Of a DNA stretch of 64,000 bases, positions 44,621 through 56,507 are shown piece after piece. The notes under the pieces were generated by a model. That model ran no database searches and was not told the DNA's origin. It worked only from the letters and a program-made list of their open reading frames with translations. Positions within the stretch are counted from its first letter, which is position 1. The number at the start of each line of letters is the position of its first letter. The position numbers and the translations under genes were made by a program. Source of the stretch: Ovis canadensis (Eukaryota > Chordata > Mammalia > Artiodactyla > Bovidae); the NCBI RefSeq assembly GCF_042477335.2, contig NC_091247.1, positions 40,351,501 to 40,415,500 of the forward strand, in the 5' to 3' direction.

Positions 44621-47350
44621 TGAGGGTGGCTCTTGGTTTGCACTTTTCACACTGTGCTCTCCCCTGGAAAATCCAGACAGCTGGAGCTATCACTGCCTCC
44701 AACCCAGAGGGCTTGAGTGGCCTCTGCAATTTCCGTCTTCCATCCTGCCCACTGCAAGGGTTAGTGTGTGCTCTTGATCAAGTCCTCTACTTGGTTTCCA
44801 GCTAAGGGACACCTTCTCAGAGGACAGCTGGGCACTTGCTGTGGGCAGATTACATCTTCAGCATTTTTAGAAGCTGAAAAACTGGGTCATCCTGCCATAA
44901 CTGAGCTGGGGATCTGGGAGACTGGCCTGGCAGCTTGTGCTGAATATATTACATATGTGTCTTCTGGGTCAGAGTAAATTGGGCCCTTAAAAGATAGCCA
45001 ACTTTCTGGGTAATTAACCCAGTTTTGTCTTGAGAGGTATAACTGAAATTTATGGGGAGAGACATCCTGACACATTTTTAATGAAAAGGGGCAGCTCAGA
45101 ATAGACTTTGGTGATTCACCATACAGAAGTGAAAAGAGAGACTTATTCATGGAAACTTATAGTGAGAGTCCCTCAGAAGGTGGTAGGTGGCTATAGGACC
45201 TACTCCTTCACCCCCCACATCCCTGCCTGAAATCAGAGAAAATAACTTTGATCTCAGACACCTTGCGAAGATTTGCCTAAAAAGCAAAATTAACTGAAAA
45301 TTGACTGAATTGGCCCAGTGCAGAGAGAAAATGGGTGAGATAGAAAAGAAGTGACTTCTTTTTATTTAATGTGATAAAAATCAAATGATTGCTTTTTGCA
45401 TATTATTGTGTGTACTTTCCAAGTTTATATTTAATACTTCACTCTTTTTTCCAATCTAGTACCTCAGAGTCTAAATGACATGCCTTAGCTGTTGTCCTGA
45501 CACACAATCACAAATTCTCAATTTGTAAGCTGAGTTAGAACCACAGCCCACATGCATGATGGCCTATAACATTTAAAAACAAAATTTAAAATGATACCAC
45601 TTTAAAGCTAAACTATTTCCATTGGAGACTATAAAGATGAAGCTTCTGGAATGCTTTGAAAAATCAAAAATTAGCAACACTAAGTGTGGTGTTCTGGCAT
45701 GGAAATAATTATCCTGAGCTCAAATGTCAGCTTCTCTGCTTCAAGGGGACAAACATTCCCGTGTGGAACACAGTACCAACCAGGCCCTATTGTCTATTTC
45801 ACCTAGCCCATTTCACCTACGTAAATGACCTGTCTGACGTCTGTTGCTATTCGAGTTTGTGACCTCACCTCAACCAAAAATATGAAGTTCTTGATAAAAA
45901 GGAAAAAGAAAAAGGCACAGTCTAGAAAGAACTTGGAGCATCCCTTTGAGACTTACCTCTACCCTAAAACATAGATGTCCTACTATCAATACCGGACGCA
46001 AAATAAAAGTTTGAGATTGTCTGATGTTTGGGGCTCAGTCTTCAAAAAGGACAAATGGAATGTTCCTGTACTTCCAAGGGCATGAGTCTGGGACTATGGC
46101 TTTCTTAGAGAAGGTTTAAACACTTGAGCCCTGTTTGGCCTTGGCCAGTGAAATGGAAATAGGCAGCCATGGATATGTGTCATTGTCTTTCCTCTGCCAT
46201 TCTTAAAGTCTGAAGAGTTCTTTCAATTATCTTTTCTTTTCTAGCCCAAGATCTTTTTACCTCCAGGGTATGTGGCTAAAGGGAACAAGTAGGGCAAGAT
46301 CCTTATTTCAGCTCTCAATTGCCAAATGACATATGAATCTGATGAATTTTCCTATTTGGTGTTATTCAAAGTATTTCATTGCCTCCCTCTCAACTTTCTT
46401 TTGCTTAAACTTTGGATCTGAAATAACAAAATATTACAGTTGAGGTCTGATTATTGCCCTTTAAAGTTTTTTCTTTTTTATTCTTCTCTGTGACCAGGCT
46501 TTACAAAAAGCTATTTTACTCTAAGAAATTAGGTTTCTGGTTATCAAGAGTCCTAAATAGACATGAATTACAAGAACGTCCTTTGAAAACCCCATGCAGC
46601 ACTTGTTTCATTAAATTCCATGAAGCGACCTTAATTTAGTGGAACACTGGATGGGCTGTTCTTTTAACCTATTATCACTTTGGCCAGGCCCATAAACCAT
46701 ATTCATGGATGATTCCATCAAGAAAGACAACAGTGGGATTAATATTATTTCAGGATACAGTAAATGCCACAATGATGAAGCTGTTTAAGATCTGGTGCTC
46801 ACGGTGTCACACTGAATGCATTGACATTTACTCTGCTATCACTTCATTTCCAATATTCCTTCCAAATCAGCCGATGCTAATACTTCAGCATGTGTGCAGA
46901 ATATAATGTGGGCAGGGGTGGGGAGACTGAGAGGGATCGCACGAGTCCTCTGCCTTTCTTTTTCCTTTTGGTGTTGAGTGGGGAACTACACACGGATGTG
47001 GGGAACTACTACACATTCGTTGCATGTCAGATACGAATCCCACAGTGTCTATTGTTAGGATTGCAGAGGGTCCCAGGAAGTCAGCTTTCTCCTGTAGTTG
47101 GATCAACATAGGCCATGCCACCCTTCTTGGCTGTGACTGTGCTTGTAACATGAGTTTGATGTGAACCAAGGAAGCACTGGTTGGTGTTTTTGGCCTGCAT
47201 AGTGTTTTGGAATTGAGCACACACGAGAATTCAAATGTTTATAACATCATATCATTTGGACACTCTTATTTGTGGTATAATCTCCTTGACCCTTAAACTT
47301 GGTGCTCCTGACAACAGTATAAGCCTAATGATGCTGAATATCTGAAAGCT
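44621..47350. other. 2.7-kb repeat-poor block
   Basis: The longest apparently repeat-free interval of the window. Frames up to 111 codons (46885-47220, minus) lack domains. 46540-46870 is compositionally balanced, AT-leaning sequence of the kind often found conserved. No exon can be supported from the sequence alone. Confidence 0.45.
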
Positions 47351-47362
47351 CATGGGTGATTT

Positions 47363-47472
47363 AAAAAAAAAATTTTATTTATTTTAATTGGAGGTTAATT
47401 ACTTTACAATATTGTATTGGTTTTGCCATCCATCAACATGAATCGCCACAGGTATACACGTGTTCCCCATCT
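47363..47472 (-). mobile_element. Very short L1 3' end (minus) with 10-bp duplication
   Basis: Antisense: A/T-rich start, ttttaattggaggttaatta, ctttacaatattgtattgg, then ggtatacacgtgttccccat. The duplication tgggtgattt lies at 47353-47362 and 47473-47482. Only about 110 bp were copied. Confidence 0.92.
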
Positions 47473-47624
47473 TGGGTGATTTTTAAGGAATCTCTTTTAA
47501 AGAAGCAGCAAAGATATTACCCAGAATAACTTTACTAATATCTAGTTTCTCAAGGGATCCCTGTGCCTGATTTTGAAAGTGAGGTTCTCAGGTTTGGAAG
47601 GAAATTTGAGGACTGTCTAGTTTC

Positions 47625-47900
47625 CGGTTCTCAAAGTTTAATGTGTGTACAAATCACTTAGATGACTAGTTAATTCTAATAAACTAGAGTCTGCTTCTGC
47701 TGCTGCTGCTGCTAAATTGCTTCAGTCGTGTCTGACTCTGTGCGACCCCATGCACTGCAGCCCACCAGGCTCCTCTGTCCATGGAATTCTCCAGGCAAAA
47801 GTACCGGAGTGGGTTGCCATTGCCTAGAGTCTAGGAGATTCTAATCCAGTAATTCTGGATTAGGGCTGGGAAGCTGCATAGTGTCTAATATCCAAGCCTT
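47625..47900 (+). mobile_element. MER5-like hAT relic, split by Bov-A
   Basis: Left part ggttctcaaagtttaatgtg then acaaatcacttagatgac. Right part aggagattctaatccagtaa then attctggattagggctggga. This is the order of a MER5-type non-autonomous hAT element. Confidence 0.75.
47693..47823 (-). mobile_element. Bov-A monomer (minus) with 9-bp duplication
   Basis: Starts gcttctgctgctgctgctgc and ends gagtgggttgccattgc, a single Bov-A unit. The duplication ctagagtct lies at 47684-47692 and 47824-47832, inside the hAT relic. Confidence 0.95.
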
Positions 47901-48352
47901 GTAGATGGGTACAGGATCTAGTCCAATCATCGCCTGTATCCTCTTATGATGAGCATTTAATATATGTTTAAACCTGCCTTAGTAGGAGGTACTCATATTC
48001 TCTTAAGGCAGTCTGTTCCATCTTTGAGTGATTCTGAATATTGTATTGCACATTACATATTGCAGCCACTGTCCCACTCCTAAGACCTGTCAGTCACGGC
48101 CCTGGCTTTAGTCCTTGGTCCCATTCATACATATGGCAAGGCAAGAAAACATCTCTCCTGTTGAAGAGAGGGAAACTTGTTAGGTAGAGAGAAATAGCTG
48201 ACTCAGGAGTAATTTTTGTCTCTTGGGGTTCACAATTCCTATTGACTTTGCTGCGCTGTTGGCCCCTAAAGTCTCATGCTGGTTCTTGGTTTGGTTCCCA
48301 TACTTTTTGTCCTAATTAGATGACATTTCCCCATCTTTTGAACTCTAACACT
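47901..48352. other. No feature recognised
   Basis: About 450 bp, apparently single-copy. Confidence 0.4.
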
Positions 48353-48354
48353 GC

Positions 48355-48388
<34 letters not shown>

Positions 48389-48392
48389 GTAT
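48353..48392 (+). repeat. (TA)n microsatellite
   Basis: About 40 bp of alternating T and A with a single C and a single G interruption. Self-complementary. Confidence 0.95.
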
Positions 48393-48844
48393 AAAATGTG
48401 TGTCTGTGCATCATAAAATACAATTTTTCCTCCCCCATTATAAATCCACGAAGGCAGAGATTGTGTCTTAGGCTTCTTCAAATTCTCTCCAGTGCTTTGC
48501 ACGTACTAAGAGCTCAAACCATGTGTATAATTTGGAGTAACACATAGAAGCTGCTTCAGGGAATTTATAGCAGTAACAACAAAATGTGAAGACTATAGCT
48601 CAGTAAATTGTTACCCTAGCTGGCAGTACCACAGGAGGACTCAGAGAAAGGAGAAGCTCAGTGCAGACAGGAGCAGCGCCAAACGGCTTTGTGAGCAACG
48701 GGAGAGGAGACATACAATTAAACTGTCTGGACATAACTCATATTTCCGTGAAGGATTCTGGGGCTAGATAGGAAAAGACACTAGTAGACAGTATAGGAGT
48801 CCATATGGTTCTTTCCAAGGAAGTTGGGAGAGGGAAGAGCTGTA
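48393..48844. other. No feature recognised
   Basis: About 450 bp. Nothing recognised. Confidence 0.4.
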
Positions 48845-49185
48845 ACTTGGACAGATTCAAAGCAGAAGTCAACACACCTTTTCTAAAGTTCTGAATAGTA
48901 AATATTTTGGGATTTGTGGACAATGTGTAACTATTCAACATTTTTACTGCAGTGCAGGGACCATATGTAAGTGAATTGGCGTGGTGGTGTTCCAAAAAAT
49001 CTCTGCGGACATGAAAATCTCAGTTTCATGTAATTTTCACGTGTCATGATATATTGTCCTTGTTTAGACACTTTCAAACAAACTGTTTAAAAATGTAAAA
49101 ATCATTCTTGGCCTGGTGCTGTACTAACAAAGGCAGTGGGCTAGATCTGGCCTGAACTGTGGTTTGCCAATGCCTGGTTGATGGC
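48845..49185 (-). mobile_element. hAT-type (Charlie/MER-like) DNA transposon relic
   Basis: Contains gtaaatattttgggatttgt, ttggcgtggtggtgttccaa, gggctagatctggcctgaac, then tgtggtttgccaatgcctgg, the order of a common mammalian hAT element ending in 'tttgccaa...cctg'. Strand assignment follows my recall of the consensus and is tentative. Confidence 0.65.
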
Positions 49186-49780
49186 CTGGGTGTCCAAGTT
49201 GAATGCTTCACCAGCAAGGATTCTGGGGAGGGGTGATTGGAGACAGATACCACCCCTCAAGAAGGGAGTGGTCAGTAGCATTCAGGAGAGAGTGGTTGTT
49301 TGAGAAAAATGTGTGATGCTGAGTGAGATGTTGTTTTACGGGTGTGGCTGGTTCCCCAGAAGCTGTTTCCATGTGAGAGTGAGGTTATCAAGGGAGGTTA
49401 TTCTCTTCCTCTCTCCCGCTCCTCCTCCTATTCCTTATCTTCTCTTCCATAACATTTCTGATTCCACTTTTCCATGGTGTCATTTTTCTATCCTGTCAAG
49501 TTTCCTATGGCATCTCAGGCTTTTAGAATTTTGTAAATAAATTTTGTTTTTCCTTACAAAAACATTCATAGTATTGGAATATGATCACCATCCTTATCTG
49601 ATGAAATTAAGCTTTCTATGTGTAATATGAACATAAGAAATGAACCGTCAGCACGAAATATTTGGGAAAGCATGTATCTTGGGGGAGAAAAAGAGACAGA
49701 TGCGTGTCCAGAAAAAGTACAACTAACCAGCTCTGAGATTGGAAGAATCACTTTCTTCCAGGAAGAGAAGCAGGGCAGAG
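49186..49780. other. No feature recognised
   Basis: About 0.6 kb. Short frames only. Confidence 0.4.
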
Positions 49781-50004
49781 ACTGAGTTCAGTGTGGGTTG
49801 TGTGAAGCCTGCATGGCCTGGATGAAGTTTGATAACCAACCAGGTTGACATATTTATTAGGTTGTCAGATGATCAGATCCAGAATCTAGGAGAGAGATAC
49901 AGGTTTGGGAATCATCAGCCACTTTTGCAATGGGGTGAGCCTCTATGTCAGGCAGGAGAGGGGCTGTGTGATTTCTGAGCTAAGTCATAAGGTGATATGG
50001 CTTC

Positions 50005-50335
50005 TGACTGACTTTCTATCAGGGAGTGGTCACCCTGGAAGTGTAGCTACCATGTGGAAACCCAGACCACATGGAGAAACCACGCACAGGTGTTGTGGCT
50101 GACATTACCCAGCTACAAGCTCAGCTGCAGCCAGCATCAGCTGCCAGGAATGTGACAGAAGTAGGCTCCAGATGATCCCAGCCCCCAGTGTCTAAATCTT
50201 CCAGCTGAGAACCCAGCCATCAAGGAGCAGGAGGTTTGTCCCCCGTCTACTGTGAATTCCTGACCCATGGAATTCATGAGTGTAATAAATGGTTATTGCA
50301 ATCAGTGCTAAGTTGGGGGGTAATTTCCATAGTTG
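50005..50335 (+). mobile_element. MaLR/MER-type LTR remnant (plus)
   Basis: Contains tacaagctcagctgcagcc, gaattcctgacccatggaat, gtgtaataaatggttattgc, then gctaagttggggggtaattt, the order of an old mammalian LTR with AATAAA. Left edge uncertain. The stretch 49780-50004 may be another old repeat. Confidence 0.6.
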
Positions 50336-51085
50336 GGAAGGTTGTGTGGATAAATGATATTTATGAATGTGTATGTATAGGATCATTTATACACACAAAT
50401 AAAGCCCAAGACCCTAGCACTTCCTGGGTGGGGAGAATCTCATATACCTTTTCCCCTTCTTTTGTGCAGTCAGATAAGCCATCACATTAAGCCATTAATA
50501 ACTGATGATTGGCTAAAGGGTGGAGTTTCAGGCAGGGTGGCAATTGACTAAGCACAGCAATTTGCAGTGGGCTTGGGCTGAGGCTTCTGGGACCTCTGCG
50601 TCACATCCATGCTGGCCTTCTCTGATGTTTGTCTGTATTACTTCCTTCAGTTGTCTACAACTCTCAAGAAGGAACTGAGTCTCCTGCAGTGTCCCAGTGA
50701 GGCAGAAGCCACCAGGCGATACTAACGGCAGGAAGCCAGGGAAGAGAACAAGGAAAGGACCCTCCCCACAAATGGTGTGTGACCCCAGAAGGAGGGAGCT
50801 TGGGAGATGACATGCTCTTCCTACTCAGAATCCTGGGCCACATGGGTGAGTGGGTGAATGTCGCCTCTGAGGTGGACTCAGGCTTCCCTGGTGCCCTTGC
50901 ACCCACCTCCATGGCCCCTTTCCCTTGGGGCTACAACAGAAGATATCTCCTCAATTCCTGTCCCCTTCGTTCCTATCCTGGAGTCAGGTAAGCCCTGGAC
51001 AGTTCCTGAGCTGGAGGTGTCTCTGCCTTTTATAAGTGAAACTTGATTCTCATGAAAGATAAGAAGAACAAGAACAGTATTATAA
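50336..51085. other. No gene or repeat recognised
   Basis: About 750 bp. Overlapping frames of 82, 99 and 70 codons on both strands show no domain. Mutual overlap and lack of exon signals argue against a gene. Confidence 0.4.
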
Positions 51086-51087
51086 TC

Positions 51088-51245
51088 ACCTCTTTTTCCT
51101 CTGCTTCCTTTTCCATCCTCTCTCCCCATCCTTTCTCCTGTACTTTTCTCCTCCTTTACTCTTTCCTTCCTTTTCATTCTCCTTCCATTCTCTTCTTGCC
51201 CTTATCTCACTTGGTCACTTCTTCCTTCCTTCCTTTCTGTCTTTT
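51088..51245 (+). repeat. Long polypyrimidine tract
   Basis: About 155 bp very rich in C and T (ttccttccttttcattctcc, cttccttccttcctttctg). Such tracts can form triplex DNA in principle. Confidence 0.9.
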
Positions 51246-51365
51246 TGTTGTTGTTATTATTAGCTATTCAGCATGTGGAATCTTAGTTCCCTAACCAAGA
51301 ATTGAACCATGCTCCCTTGCACTGGGACCATGAAGCCTTAACCACTGGGCCACCAGGAAAGTCCC
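51246..51365 (-). mobile_element. CHR-2-type SINE (minus)
   Basis: T-rich start (ttgttgttgttattatta), then gctattcagcatgtggaat, ccctaaccaagaattgaacc and the head gccaccaggaaagtccc. Pseudo-tRNA derived. Confidence 0.85.
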
Positions 51366-51935
51366 TACTCCTTTCTGTCTTGATTCTCTTTTCAAAGCCA
51401 TTAATTTTCATTTTGGCACAAATGGTGGTAAACGGAGGCTGGGGGACACTGGTTGCCAGTTTGTGGTAACAGGATCATGTTTTCACTGTGGCTGAGATGA
51501 TTGGAGGGGAAAGCAGACAGTCTTTTTTTTTTCATTGTTGTTAGAGAGGGTGGGGGTAGAGGGGAGGGAAGGAGGATGTGGAATCAGAACAGAGGAGAGG
51601 AACTTCCTAGCATCACTAGAGAAATAGCCTGGGAGTAGGAGTCCCAGCCTTCTGGGTCTTTCTCCATTGGATATAAGAATTCTCTGGTGAGTGAGCTGGA
51701 AAGGTCTTGCTGAAGCTAGACCCAACATAGTTCACAGGCACTACCATGGCCTTGACATAAGTATTTCTCTGAGGCATCCTCTGGGAAACTCAGCCACATG
51801 GATTGCTGTTGAGTTTTCAAGTCACCTGCTCAGGGCAGGTCTGTGAAAAGCACAGAAGCCCAGGCTTCAAAAATCTTTCTGATTATTTTTCACTTCCGGG
51901 TGCTTGATGGAGCAAAGTAGGAATTCTGGCTCCCT
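51366..51935. other. No feature recognised
   Basis: About 570 bp, apparently single-copy. Confidence 0.4.
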
Positions 51936-51946
51936 AACCTCTCTGG

Positions 51947-52219
51947 CGGAGAAGGCAATGGCACCCCACTCCAGTACTCTTGCCTGGAAAATCCCATGGA
52001 CGGAGGAGCCTGGTAGGCTGCAGTCCATGGGGTCGCTAAGAGTCAGACATGACTGAGTGACTTCACTTTCATCTTTCACTTTCATGCATTGGAGAAGGAA
52101 ATGACAACCCACTCCAGTGTTCTTGCCTGGAGAATCCCAGGGACAGGGGAGCCTGGTGGGCTGCCGTCTACGGGGTCGCACAGAGTCGGACACGACTGAA
52201 GTGACTTAGCAGCAGCAGC
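51947..52219 (+). mobile_element. Bov-A2 SINE (plus) with 11-bp duplication
   Basis: Full dimer, near consensus, tail agcagcagc. The duplication aacctctctgg lies at 51936-51946 and 52220-52230. Confidence 0.95.
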
Positions 52220-52230
52220 AACCTCTCTGG

Positions 52231-53790
52231 AGTCACAGACCAAAAGGTATTTGCTGTGGGATGGCTACTCAGAGCCAGATCACTGAGCTGGCTGCTTGAA
52301 TAGAACGATAATCGAGGTCTATTTTCAGCTCTGCTCTTCAGCTTGGTCTAAGCCATGAGGTCGATGGGTTTAGACTCTGGCTTCTCAGCATCAACCTGCT
52401 TTGGAGCAGGCGAGGGTAGTTCTGGATACAAGTATAGAACAAGCCACCCTCACCCACTTTCCATTCTGCTGGTTAATGAATGGATTTGGTTATTTGCAGT
52501 TGGAACTGGGTGCTCTCCCTCTCCACTCTGTCTTGAGCCCCCTCCCCAAGCTGGGCTCATCTTCTTCTGTTGCCCTCTGTCACGGAGCAGGTCAGAGCTG
52601 GACCAACACAGGCAGGAGCTGGGTGGTGTCATCACCTCCTAACACTGAATGTCACCCCCCACGCCCACTACGGGTCCTCTGAGGAATGATGCTCTGTGCA
52701 GCAGGCCAGTTGTAAACAGGGCTCTAGGTGTGGGGAGAGTGACAGTGATGGGTTAGGCATTTTCAGGCTTGCTTTGTTTTCTGTTTTGCCTTTTAAGACC
52801 ATGAGCCTTTGGAATTTTTTACAGCATTAATGATCTGGCTGAGTGCAGTGGTCTGCCTCCCTTTGGTGGGCTGAACTGGTGAGGAACCAGCATCTGACTG
52901 AAACTGATGAAAGGCCAGAAATTCAGAATCACATCTTGATCCTTTTGGCTTCAGTTTAGGGTTCTTTAAGGTCAGCTGACAGAGTGCTGCTAGGCTAAGA
53001 AACAGGCTTGATTTTTGAACTGAGGGCACAGTACTCAGGGGTGGGGACTGGGGGAGGGCCCAAATGCTGAAACCTCTTTCTCATGAGGTGGCAGGGGCAG
53101 GGATGTGGGTCTTGGGTGGAAGCAGTGAGGTTTTGCATGAATCCTTTTCTGATTGGCTCTTAGGTCTTTTCTCCCGGGGACACCTATGGTTTTTGCTTTC
53201 TTTCTGACAAGATCCCTGACCAGGGAGCCACAGGCCTTGCCCCTGGCTGGCAGTGCAGCCGGATGTAAACAAGCAGAGGGCAGTGCTTGGTGTCAGACAT
53301 TATGTTTACTAAACAAAACCGACAAGTTCTCATTGTTCCGTGAGGAAGCCCTGCAACTTTCAATCCCCCGGAGCTGAAAAGGATCCATTTTATTGAGCTC
53401 TGTAATGACAGCCTCGGCTGGAACAGCTGGGCAGTTCGTATTAACTCTAAGAGACTCGGGAGGACAGTTTTTCTTTAGAATAATTATGTTTTTCATTTAG
53501 ACCAACACCAGCTTGTCTCAGCACACCTTCCTATAATTGTACAAAGAGTGGTACAGTCATAGTCCAGGTTGTTCCGCCAATACTTAGGGTGGCCGGAGTT
53601 AGCAAATAAGAATAGGGGACAGCTAGATAAATTCAAATTTCAGATACTTTTCCAGTGCAGGTATGTCCTATGTAATCTTTGGGACAGGCTTACTGAAAAC
53701 ATATTTGTAATTTTGTTTAAATTTAGATTCAAATGGGGCAGTCTGGATTTTACCAGGCAATACTTGATACTTTACTAAAAAGTATCCATG
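52231..53790. other. Repeat-poor block, no gene recognised
   Basis: About 1.55 kb. Frames of 93-95 codons at 52355-52682 overlap in two phases with no domain. GC is somewhat higher than the surroundings. No exon can be claimed. Confidence 0.4.
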
Positions 53791-54130
53791 CTTGCATACC
53801 TGTAGTGCTGAGGAACTCACTATCTTCCAAAGCTATCATTAGACAATTACTAGAAAGCTCTTCTGAACATTAAGATGACAGTCTCATACACCTGTTCCTC
53901 ATGTGAATTTCTGGAGCCCCTTGGAATATGCCTAATTCATCTGTCATGTGACAAGCCTCCAAATGTCTATGGATAGTTCTGTGTTGCCTTGAAATTGCTC
54001 TTCTCCAGCCTGAACATCTCCTGCTCTTTCAACTTTTCCTCAAGTGGTGTGGTTTCAGATCTGCTGGTGAATGTGCTCTGGCTTGTTGAGAGCCTTTGTA
54101 ATCAGGTGGGATCTGAAGGCCTGAATAATG
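53791..54130. repeat. Possible ancient mammalian repeat
   Basis: Contains gaggaactcactatcttcca, then attgctcttctccagcctga and acatctcctgctctttcaac, phrases shared with a very old repeat seen across amniotes. Family not assigned. Confidence 0.45.
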
Positions 54131-54289
54131 ATTCCAACTGACATGGCTTTGTGCCTGTTGTCATGAGTCTGTGTCTCTGGTGCCAGGGAAGTTCTGGCCT
54201 GAGCTAGACTTTGGCACAGATTCTTTCCTGAAACAGTGCTGCTAGCTTTCAGAGTGGAACTTAGGAGCCACTGGAAAACTGAATACTCC

Positions 54290-54890
54290 TTACTATAGGA
54301 TGAAGATTTGTGTCCCCTGAGAGGCTAAATGTTGAAATGTAATCCCCAGTGTGATGATATTTGAAGGTGATCCTTTGGGAGGTGATTAGGTCATGAAGGT
54401 GGAGCCCTCATGAATGGGATTAGTGCCCTTATAAGAGACCCCAGAAAACTCCCTTGGGTTTTCCAGGTGGCTCAGTGGTGAAGAATCCACCTGCCAGTGC
54501 AGGAGACCTGAGTTTGATCCCTGGGTGGAGCAGATTCCCTGGAGGAGGAAATGGTAACCCAGGCTAGTATTCTTGCCTGTAAAATCCCATGAACAGAGGA
54601 GCCTGGTGGCTACAGCCCGTAGTGTGGCAAAGAGCTGGACGTGACTGAGCAGCTGAGCATGCATGCAGAGAACTCCCATGCCTTTTCCACCTTGTGAAGT
54701 CATAGGGAGAAGATGTCCATTTGTGAGCCTGAAGCAAGCTGTTATCAGACATCAGATCTGCTAGTGCTTTGAGCTTGGACTTCCCAGCCTCAAGAACTGT
54801 GAGAGAAAATTCTGTTGTTTATAAGTCACCCAGTCTGTGGTATTTTTGTTACAGGAGCCCAAATAGACCAAACCACACCAAACTGACAGC
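54290..54890 (+). mobile_element. MLT-type MaLR LTR (plus), split by Bov-tA
   Basis: Sense LTR: ttgggaggtgattaggtcat, ccctcatgaatgggattagt, cttataagagacc before the SINE. After it come tgagcttggacttcccagcc, tcaagaactgtgagag and tataagtcacccagtctgtg. Subfamily tentative. Confidence 0.85.
54454..54666 (+). mobile_element. Bov-tA SINE (plus) with 11-bp duplication
   Basis: Head ttttccaggtggctcagtgg, Bov-A body, no long tail. Flanks agaaaactccc (54443-54453) and agagaactccc (54667-54677), one difference. Confidence 0.93.
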
Positions 54891-55984
54891 CCTATTCTCA
54901 TTTTAGGTGGTAGTTGGTAGTTAGGACATTAGCATTACCAAAAGTCATGCTAGATGTTGATGAAAGTGACCTACTAACAAGAATACACATTTCTATTTCA
55001 GGTCATATTGGAGTTGTGAATAAAAGACAAGCTTGTCTCAGAGATTTGCTACACTGATGGGTAGGAACTTTGGGAAAGTCACTTAAATCTCTGGCTTTCA
55101 GCATCATCATCTGAAAAACAAGTTAATTCTCAAGTTATTAACTGAGTTAATTCTTGAGGGCAAAAGTACGTCTTCCAAAGACCGTAGTCATGGCTATGGG
55201 CATGTGAATCTGACTGGAATAAAATAGATTTGAAAAAAAAAGACAAATAGTATTAATAGTTCTAGACTTAATTAATAGTTCTAGACCTAATTTTCTAACC
55301 AGGAAATGGTTAGAAAATTAAGTCCGGTTTACCCGTTGGTGCATGCCTTTGAAATCTTTATGCCTGGTCCATGTCAAAGCAATACAGAAATGGGATAGTT
55401 TTAGAAACGTTTAAATCCACTTGACATTGTTGTGACATACAACTGTATGATCAGTGGGTTGTTTCCTTGAATAGGGTATGGGACTAGTCTGGGTGCTATT
55501 GAACTTGTGGGTGGTGAGTGGCATATGACATGAGCTATGTGCCAGTCACTTGAAGTAGAAACTTGTCTTGGTCTATAATTGTTTAAAAAAAAAGGAGAAA
55601 AAAAGCGGGTTTAATATCCAGTTAGATCAAGGCAGAGCTTCCTTACTGGCATGCCATTCTTGAATTACAGGTGTGCCTAGATGTTGTGCCCTTAACTATT
55701 GCGGCAGCTGGGAGAAGCCTGGGCCAGTTTGGGACCAGTCGGTCAAGTTGCTTCTGGCCATGAGTAATTAATGTACTCTACAAATATTACCATTTCTATG
55801 TGTGCCATGAAGTGAATAAGGGAGAAATGAATAAGGCTGGAAATGTTACCTTTTCTCCAAAAGAGCAAATAGACAAAGAGAGGAGACTGGGATCATTGTT
55901 TCTTCAACCACAGCCTCCAAGTGAACTGGCCTAAGCTAGAGATTCAAACTGGAACTGTGCTTCCAGGGAAAAATTCACAACTTT
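54891..55984. other. Mostly unrecognised; MIR trace and a hairpin
   Basis: About 1.1 kb. A weak plus-strand MIR trace is at 55060-55140. A perfect inverted repeat and tandem duplication lie at 55252-55324 (see finding). No coding signal. Confidence 0.4.
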
Positions 55985-56096
55985 TCTTCTATTAACTAAT
56001 ATATATTAATACAATCTATCATACCTTTTAATATCTATTAATTAATTAATACCTATTAATATCTATTAATACCTCCTATCTATTAATACGTTTCTC
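55985..56096 (+). repeat. AT-rich minisatellite (tattaatayc)n
   Basis: Loose tandem copies of tctattaata and ctattaatatc over about 110 bp. Confidence 0.85.
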
Positions 56097-56111
56097 TTAT
56101 AGTTGAATTGA

Positions 56112-56368
56112 AGACTTCCCTGGTGGCCCAGTGGTTAAGAGTCTGCCTGCCAATGCAAGGGGCACGTGTTTGATCCCTTGTACTGGATGATTCCACGTGC
56201 AGCGGAGCGACTAAACTCGTGCACCGCAACTACTGAAGCCTGCGTACCCTAGAGCCTGTGCTCCATGACAAGAGAAACCACCACAATGAGAAGCCTGTGT
56301 GCTGCAAGTAGAGGAAGGCTGTATGCAGCAACGAAGACCCAGTTAAAAATAAATAAATACATAAATAA
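56112..56368 (+). mobile_element. CHR-1-type SINE (plus)
   Basis: Head gacttccctggtggcccagt, then B-box-like gtgtttgatcccttgt, then caactactgaagcctgcgta and caacgaagacccag, ending in (AAAT)n. Nearly full length. Confidence 0.9.
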
Positions 56369-56378
56369 TAAATTTAGA

Positions 56379-56497
56379 CGGAGTTCCTTGGTGACCTAGT
56401 GGTTAGGCCTTCACTGCTGTGGTTCCGGTTCAATCTCTGGTTGGGAAACTGATATCCTGCAAGTCATGTGGCACAGCCAAAAAAAAAAAAAAAAAAG
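56379..56497 (+). mobile_element. CHR-2-type SINE (plus) with 10-bp duplication
   Basis: Head ggagttccttggtgacctag, B box ggttcaatctctgg, A18 tail. The duplication taaatttaga lies at 56369-56378 and 56498-56507. It inserted at the tail of the CHR-1 element. Confidence 0.92.
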
Positions 56498-56507
56498 TAA
56501 ATTTAGA

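Noticed and set aside
46885-47220. 111-codon minus-strand frame
   Set aside because: No recognisable domain and no exon boundaries. Length is within chance for this window.
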